From Megaleporinus macrocephalus (taxonomy: Eukaryota > Chordata > Actinopteri > Characiformes > Anostomidae): DNA of 64,000 bases. A program made the translations under genes and the position numbers. The notes beneath the pieces were generated by a model. The model saw only the letters and a list, made by a program, of their open reading frames with translations, did no database searches and had not been told where the DNA came from. Positions 58,251 to 64,000 of the stretch are shown one piece after another (within the stretch, counting starts at the first letter, position 1; each line of letters opens with the position of its first letter). Location: the NCBI GenBank assembly GCA_021613375.1, contig CM038711.1, positions 21,567,723 to 21,631,722 on the forward strand, in the 5' to 3' direction.

Positions 58251-59299
58251 ATTCAAACAGCATCAAATGAATGTGTAAGACACGTTCGCCAGTGTGGGAA
58301 AAAGGGCTTTTTCATAACTCACAGGAAGGTGTATGGGCCGGTAGATAAATAAGGGTGACATTTGTTACGCCTCCGCATGTTGGTTTAGTCCACATATGGC
58401 GGAAAAAATCATCTGGAGCTAGGGCGTGTGAAAACTCAGGAAGGAGCTCATTTTTAGCATTTCATTAGATTAGAGCGTGAAGGCACTAACACGGACGCAC
58501 AAACAAATACACACAGAAGGAAATGAAATGTAAACATCCCATCTAGGGGATCTGGAACGCGCTTCACTCACGCAGAGATCTGATGCTACAGTATCTCACT
58601 ATGGTGTCTTCACGCTATCACTGCAGTATTAATCCTCTCTGGCTAGCATCCCGCCTTGGCAGGATTAGCTCCTCTACGCTGACCTGGGATCAACCTTATG
58701 GTCTCTTTTAAAATGGTTAAGGGACAGATCCTGGGTTAGGAAAGCTGGCCCAGGATCAGTGTGAAAGGACATCCTCTTTTTAGGCCTCTTGCAAGTGCAC
58801 AGGTTCAACACACCATGCTGGAAAAATGCTAGCAGGGGAAGGCTACTAGAAATCTGCCAAAACACCTTCTGTTGGTGTCACGTTAGCGTCACTCAGTTTT
58901 AATTAGTCCGCCCGCATGCCAAGCTGGCCTGCTAGCAGCCTCCCAGCATGTGAAGGTGGGAGAAAGCTGTAATGACCTTGCAGAAATGCGCTGTTTCTAG
59001 CTACTTGCTAATATTTACCGCATAAAAGTTGTCGCAAATTTGCATGTAGCATTGCTCCATTTTGCCTTGTCCTCTGCCATCTTGAGGCTCTTTGTCTGTT
59101 CCCTGCTGGACGGCTGGACGCGGTCCACAGATGGGTCACCTGTTGTCTGCTGCGGTCACCTCAGGGGTGAGACAGTAAGAGAGCTGGGCCAACATGCTCT
59201 CTGCAGGCACAGCACACTGTTGAGAGTCACATGGAGCAGTAAGCTCCCCCTCCCAAACTCATTAAAGCACTCAGCTGTTCGTTTCTTTCTTTCCAAACC
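58251..59299. other. Intergenic sequence
   Basis: 58676-58765 holds a weak inverted pair (ACGCTGACCTGGGATCA and GCCCAGGATCAGTGT) that looks like a decayed short foldback repeat. The rest is unrecognised. Confidence 0.35.
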
Positions 59300-60060
59300 T
59301 CAGTAGCCACATGTCCACATTCTTGTCTCTTTCTTTCTCTCCTTCAAGCTCTCTCTCAGTTTCGCACCCAAATACCATTGCTTAGCTGAGGCCACTGACA
59401 GGAGCTGAAATGTGGTGAGTGTTAACAATGCCCTAAGCCCCCAGCATGAAATGGACTTCAGAAGCCCGGTTGTAGCCCTGCTAAATGTTAGCCAGTCAGC
59501 GGCTCCAGGCCCAGGCCCAGGCCGGGCAGCCGCAGCACTGCTTCCTCCTTGGCAGTCCTCCCTGTGGTTAATCTGATCATAGCGCAGTGTTAACAACACA
59601 TGGCCTGGCCCCGGAGCCCGCTCCAAATGAGGTTACATCCCGAGCAATACCTTGATGAATAATTAAAAGGCCAGGCACCGAACTCAGAGTGACTTAGCCA
59701 ACGACCCTGGAGTCTAATCACGCTCTCAGGCCGTATTAGGTAATCTATCCAGCGTTGTCACCATCGCTCACTTGCTCGTTTGCTCTCGCTCTCTCTCTCT
59801 CTCTGAAACACTTACACACACACACACTCTGTGGTCTGGTGGTCAGGTGCCAGACCTGACAAAGACCATGACGATGGTGTTTTTTCTCTCTTGGCTTCTC
59901 AGTCAGACAGCTGCTGGCACCGCACAGTTAAAACCATCCGCTATTATAAACAATAGGAGCATGACTTATAATAAGCAGTCAGCTGAATGGCTGTCTTCCC
60001 TCAAATATTCATATGTTGAGATAAAATGTAATCTGTCACTGGCAGCTTTGCTGTGAGGTG
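59300..60060. promoter_or_regulatory. Candidate conserved regulatory sequence
   Basis: Repeat-poor, GC-richer stretch including a small CCAGGC tandem near 59508-59522 and GATGAATAATTAAAAGGCC near 59653. CT and CA tracts interrupt it at 59790-59826. No coding support. Composition only. Confidence 0.25.
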
Positions 60061-62789
60061 TACATTGTAATGTGACTTGTATATTGGGGTCTTTGAATTG
60101 AGTGTGTTATGAAGTGTGATTGTCTCTTATTTCTCTCGCTCCTCCAGCTTTATTTGCTGTAAAATCACAAAGTGAAAATCCCGCTCAAACATAGAAAAGC
60201 AAATAACACTGGCTTTTATGAGCAAATTGGCTCTGCTAAAGTAAATCAATGACTGCCTCTGTAAACAAAACGAGTTTTCCAAGGGTCTGCTGCATCTAAT
60301 CAGTTAGCCTGGGACAGAGTCTTTTTTGTGACTCTCTCTATTTTTCTCTCTCTAGCAAGCAAGCATTAAAACAGTCTTTTGTCAGCCGGCAACAATTGAC
60401 AGATATAGCAACACACTGGATGATTTTAGCGAGACGCTGAAATACACAATTCATAGCAATTTCCCTATAGATACTTTTTTTGTACATAGTGACTGCAAAA
60501 CTCACAGTCCATACTCTAAACTCTTGTAATGTATGGAAGCCTTTTCTACCAGGTGGAGGGTAGGAAAGCTATAGCAATAGATTGCACTTTTTTTCTGAAA
60601 GCAGTATATAAGTAATAGACTTATGACACTGTTACAAGTTATTAAATCAATATTTAGAGAGAATTAATCCTTATTTTAAGATACTAATTTAATGTTTCGG
60701 CATACTGCTGCCCAAAACAAAGCAAGCAGCTGATTTTTCATCTCTTGGCTTAATTTATATTTAACCTAATATTTAGAATATTTCATGCGTCATTTCTCCA
60801 CTGACATCTCAAGACATTTGTGTACCAGAGAACACACATTCATTTTAAACTAGTTACATAGTTTAAAGTTACTTAGTTACATTTCTCTGTTACTGCATAT
60901 TTATTATAGATGGTGCTGTTATTTTCACTGTTGTGAAAAAGTAATAGCTCCCTTTATTACTCAAGCAACACAATTACCATAACCTCAATAACCATATTTC
61001 ATTAATAATAAGAATTGCCTCCAGGCTTGAAGGAAGAATACCATTGAGGCAGAATGAGGAAGAATGTAAACCTTACTCTTACTGAAGTTTAGCATCACCG
61101 CAAAGTTTTAACGAGTACACTAGGCCAAAATCAAAAGAAAATGATCTAAAAGAAATGAGAATGAGATATCAGTCTAGAGAGGGTTACAAAAGCATTTCTA
61201 AGTTCATTTCTAAAAGATCACAGCCCCACAGTGGAGTTATTATGTACTAATTGTAAACTATAGGATTTTGGAGGTCAGTGTTCAGAACTCCATAGTACGA
61301 AAGGGACAGGGCAAAACCTCCATCCATTGAAGAGCTGGAGGGCAAAATCTATTGCTAACCAATCAAAAAAACATCAGTGCTCACACCTGCACCTTTAACG
61401 CAAGAGGACCTGATAAAAAGGACAGTGAGTGCAGTGAAAAAAGTAGCAGGTGAATGTAAAGTACACCAGTTATTGTACAGTATTTCTGGTACTGTCGTTA
61501 TTCCAATAGGACTTGAAGTCAACAGCCACAAAAACATACATGAAAATATTGACAAGATTTTTTCTCCTTTTTCTTGTATTTATTTATTTGTTAAGACTAT
61601 GAGATCACTCCATTCTGACATTTCATTATATAGTAATAAATAAATAGAAAACTGGATAATAGCTGAATAATAATGCACAGCACAATGTAAGTCATTTGTA
61701 CTCACAAGGAATGGCATTCATTAGAGATGTCTTCATATGGTGAAGTGCCTCAGGCCTTTGCCACAATCACTGAATCAGTTTAAAGAGGACAAGTTGCCAA
61801 ATAAAAAATGAATTAAAGAATGAGAGACCAAAAAAAAGGTTCCAAACATTCCACCCAGTTCCTTTGACTAAAACGAGAATCTTTCAGAATCTAATTTACT
61901 AACATAAAAGATATTGCCCTCCTCAGAAGTATCAAAGGACCTGGACGAGAGGAGAAAAAATGTGAAAAGCATTTGACTGCTCAGTGGCTTTCTGCCATTT
62001 GAACGTTTCAAACATGACTCGTCAAGGTTAGAGAACGATGAATCTGAAGAATACGACAGGCATTGGAAGGGAAATTGTCCCTTTATTTTCTCTGACTGGT
62101 GACTTTCTTTGGAACTCCTCTTTGATGGCCATGAGAAATGTCACGGCTAGCACAGAGAGGCAGCCTCGCAATTCAAGCTCTGTGGGAGGGCAACTTTGAT
62201 GTGTTCCAACACTAACTCCCGTTTTTTTATTTGCACAGTCGCCCACAGAACACAAGGTCTGGCCTCTCTGAATGAAAGGAGCTTCAGGATTCCAGAGACA
62301 GAAAAATTCAAGGTGCCGAGGCGAGGTTGAAGTCCAAGTAGGCAGCTCACAATGCTGCATGAATTTGATCTCCCCAAGATGATTGAAGCATGAGCATGAA
62401 TTTGAACTTTGGTGGAGGGAGCGTTTCTATTACTAAGGAGATACACACATAATGATGTATGATGAAAAGATCGTGACCCGTCAGTCGGGTTTCAAAACCG
62501 ATCATTAAACTGTTTGGTTTGAGTGATTTAGGCTGACGCAACTACCATTCAGTGAGTTTTTGTTATAAGTTAAGCCATTTAATTGACAAAGCATTCATGT
62601 TTGACAGTTATAAAGGCTTACATATCAGCCTGTACGTGGATGTGGTGTCATTACAAGCTAAAACAAACAGCAGGTAGAGCATGCTAGGGACTTGGCGAGT
62701 AAGAGCTAAAAGCTAAGACAGAGCTGTGAAAGAAACATCATTCTTTAAACATTCATTAATCATTCTTGAGATCTTTACAGTGTCTAATG
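60061..62789. other. AT-rich intergenic sequence
   Basis: No gene, RNA gene or transposon border recognised. Confidence 0.5.
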
Positions 62790-63078
62790 TCAAGTGTTGA
62801 TAGTGTAAAAGCCTCCAGAACTGGGCTGTGGAGAAGTGGAACTTCATTCCTTGGAGAGATGGTGCTCCAGCCAATACATCTGGGATGAGCTGGAGTGGGT
62901 TTGCGTTCCAGAACCTAATCTAACATAAGTACCTGACCTCGATGATTTTGAGGTGGTTGAACACAATCAAATACTCCCATCATGTTCTAACATAAAGTGT
63001 AAAGAGACACAAAATCCCTATTAATACCCTTGATTTAAGATGAAATGTCAGATAATCCTACAAACATTTGGACAGTGT
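62790..63078 (+). mobile_element. Internally deleted 3' remnant of a second Tc1-like transposon
   Basis: CTCCAGAACTGGGCTGTGGA and GAGAAGTGGAACTTCATTCC are followed by a jump to ATCTGGGATGAGCTGGAGTG, corresponding to the conserved W-D-E-L-E segment after the last catalytic Glu of Tc1-like transposases. The right end ACATTTGGACAGTG is followed by TA. Phrases match a teleost Tc1-like family distinct from that at 33131-34577. No frame survives. Confidence 0.6.
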
Positions 63079-64000
63079 AACACAAATGACTAAAAGTTGT
63101 GACAAATGCATGTTGTACACTGTAGTGGTAGTAGAAGTCCATTTCATTGCAAGAATTTATTCCAAGTAGGAATGAACTGATGCCATATTTTCCCAAGCAC
63201 CAATACAGCTACTGACTCTATTTAACCTAACTCAACAGGTGCCAATAAATCCTGATATTTAGAATATTTCACTTTCTAAACATTTCATTCTGGTAAAAGT
63301 TCTGTTTCATAAGTAAACTAAGTACCCTAAGCTTGAATGAATCTCTTATACTGTATGGATAACCTCCCATCTGAATGGTTTTAGAGCTACAAAAAGTCAC
63401 TGTACTCTTGGATTTCAATATATTGACTTGACTTTCTGGTCATCAGCCCTTGAAATACTATGAGTAACGCACATTTTAACTAATGCTTGTCTCAAGCGTG
63501 AAATAATCCCACAGCATTGACATGTTGTTTGCTTCAGTTAAGCTCAATCAGGTGGTGCATGCAAGCGTCACTCAGTAGTGTGTTTGTGTAGCAGAAATGA
63601 TTTCACGGTATCAGTATTCTCCATTGCTGATACCGATACACAAAACAACAACTGGAAAAAATCTTTTTGTGCAAATATGAAAGGATGCACATGTGCAAAA
63701 GAACTTTGTGGTGTACATTGATGCACTCAAATATCTCGCCGGATCAGGAGGCCGCTGTTTTATTTTTTTTACACCTTTGCTATATTTAGCCTATATCCTT
63801 TATTAGAATGAAGGTAAGTTAAAACTCATACATTTAATAGGTCTAACACTGAGCAGCATCTTTAGGTATTAAACTATTTCACTTCCCATTTTGAAATCTG
63901 AGACAGCAAGCATACTGTATTTAAGTGCCAGTATTGGCCGGACTGGAGTAGGACTTGTATTCAGATTGGGAATTACACAATGCATTGCCTTTGTGCGATA
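63079..64000. other. AT-rich intergenic sequence to the window end
   Basis: No gene recognised; there is no sign of TLE3 exons on the minus strand. Confidence 0.5.

Noticed and set aside
57882..58352. 156-codon plus-strand frame in the desert
   Set aside because: No recognisable domain, biased only by local GC content. More likely regulatory DNA.

Overview
The window is nuclear DNA of a ray-finned fish. Two spliced vertebrate genes with GT-AG introns lie in the first 16.3 kb, followed by about 47 kb with no recognisable coding sequence. The transposon content is typical of teleosts: Tc1/mariner-like elements, small hAT-type elements, foldback MITEs and an L1-clade LINE fragment. One foldback family (best copy 19034-19845) is one I associate with characins, catfishes and their relatives, so an otophysan fish is my best guess. 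That last step is from memory and is not proven here.

Layout. 1-1924: AT-rich, no gene recognised. 2037-6727 (+): paqr5, a seven-transmembrane progestin/adipoQ receptor family member, 7 coding exons, 330 residues. 8342-8396: probable cell-cycle promoter of the next gene (inverted CCAAT box and CHR-like site). 8465-16335 (+): kif23 (MKLP1/CHO1), the kinesin-6 motor of centralspindlin, 22 constitutive coding exons plus two in-frame cassette exons. The first cassette adds 15 residues to the motor domain. The second adds 91 residues to the tail and matches the CHO1 versus MKLP1 splice choice known in mammals. I assembled both genes exon by exon and their total lengths keep frame throughout. The order paqr5-kif23 on one strand matches human 15q23 as I remember it. 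In human the next gene is RPLP1 and then, after a gap, TLE3 on the opposite strand. Neither is visible here.

16336-64000 is a gene desert. It alternates transposon remnants with low-repeat, compositionally mixed stretches that look like conserved regulatory elements, for example 23020-23520, 27420-28040, 52520-52910, 54880-55560 and 57380-58250. By synteny these could belong to the tle3 regulatory domain, but conservation cannot be seen from one sequence. The clearest intact-length transposon is a broken Tc1-like element at 33131-34577, whose right target-site TA runs into an 82-bp (TA)n tract.

The most unusual structure is a 278-bp duplicate at 38756-39033 of a segment at 36444-36727. The duplicate is flanked by a 36-bp direct repeat that the source lacks. 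It looks like a templated insertion with a long target duplication, rather than a known transposon. I found no undescribed defence, virus or operon-like system.
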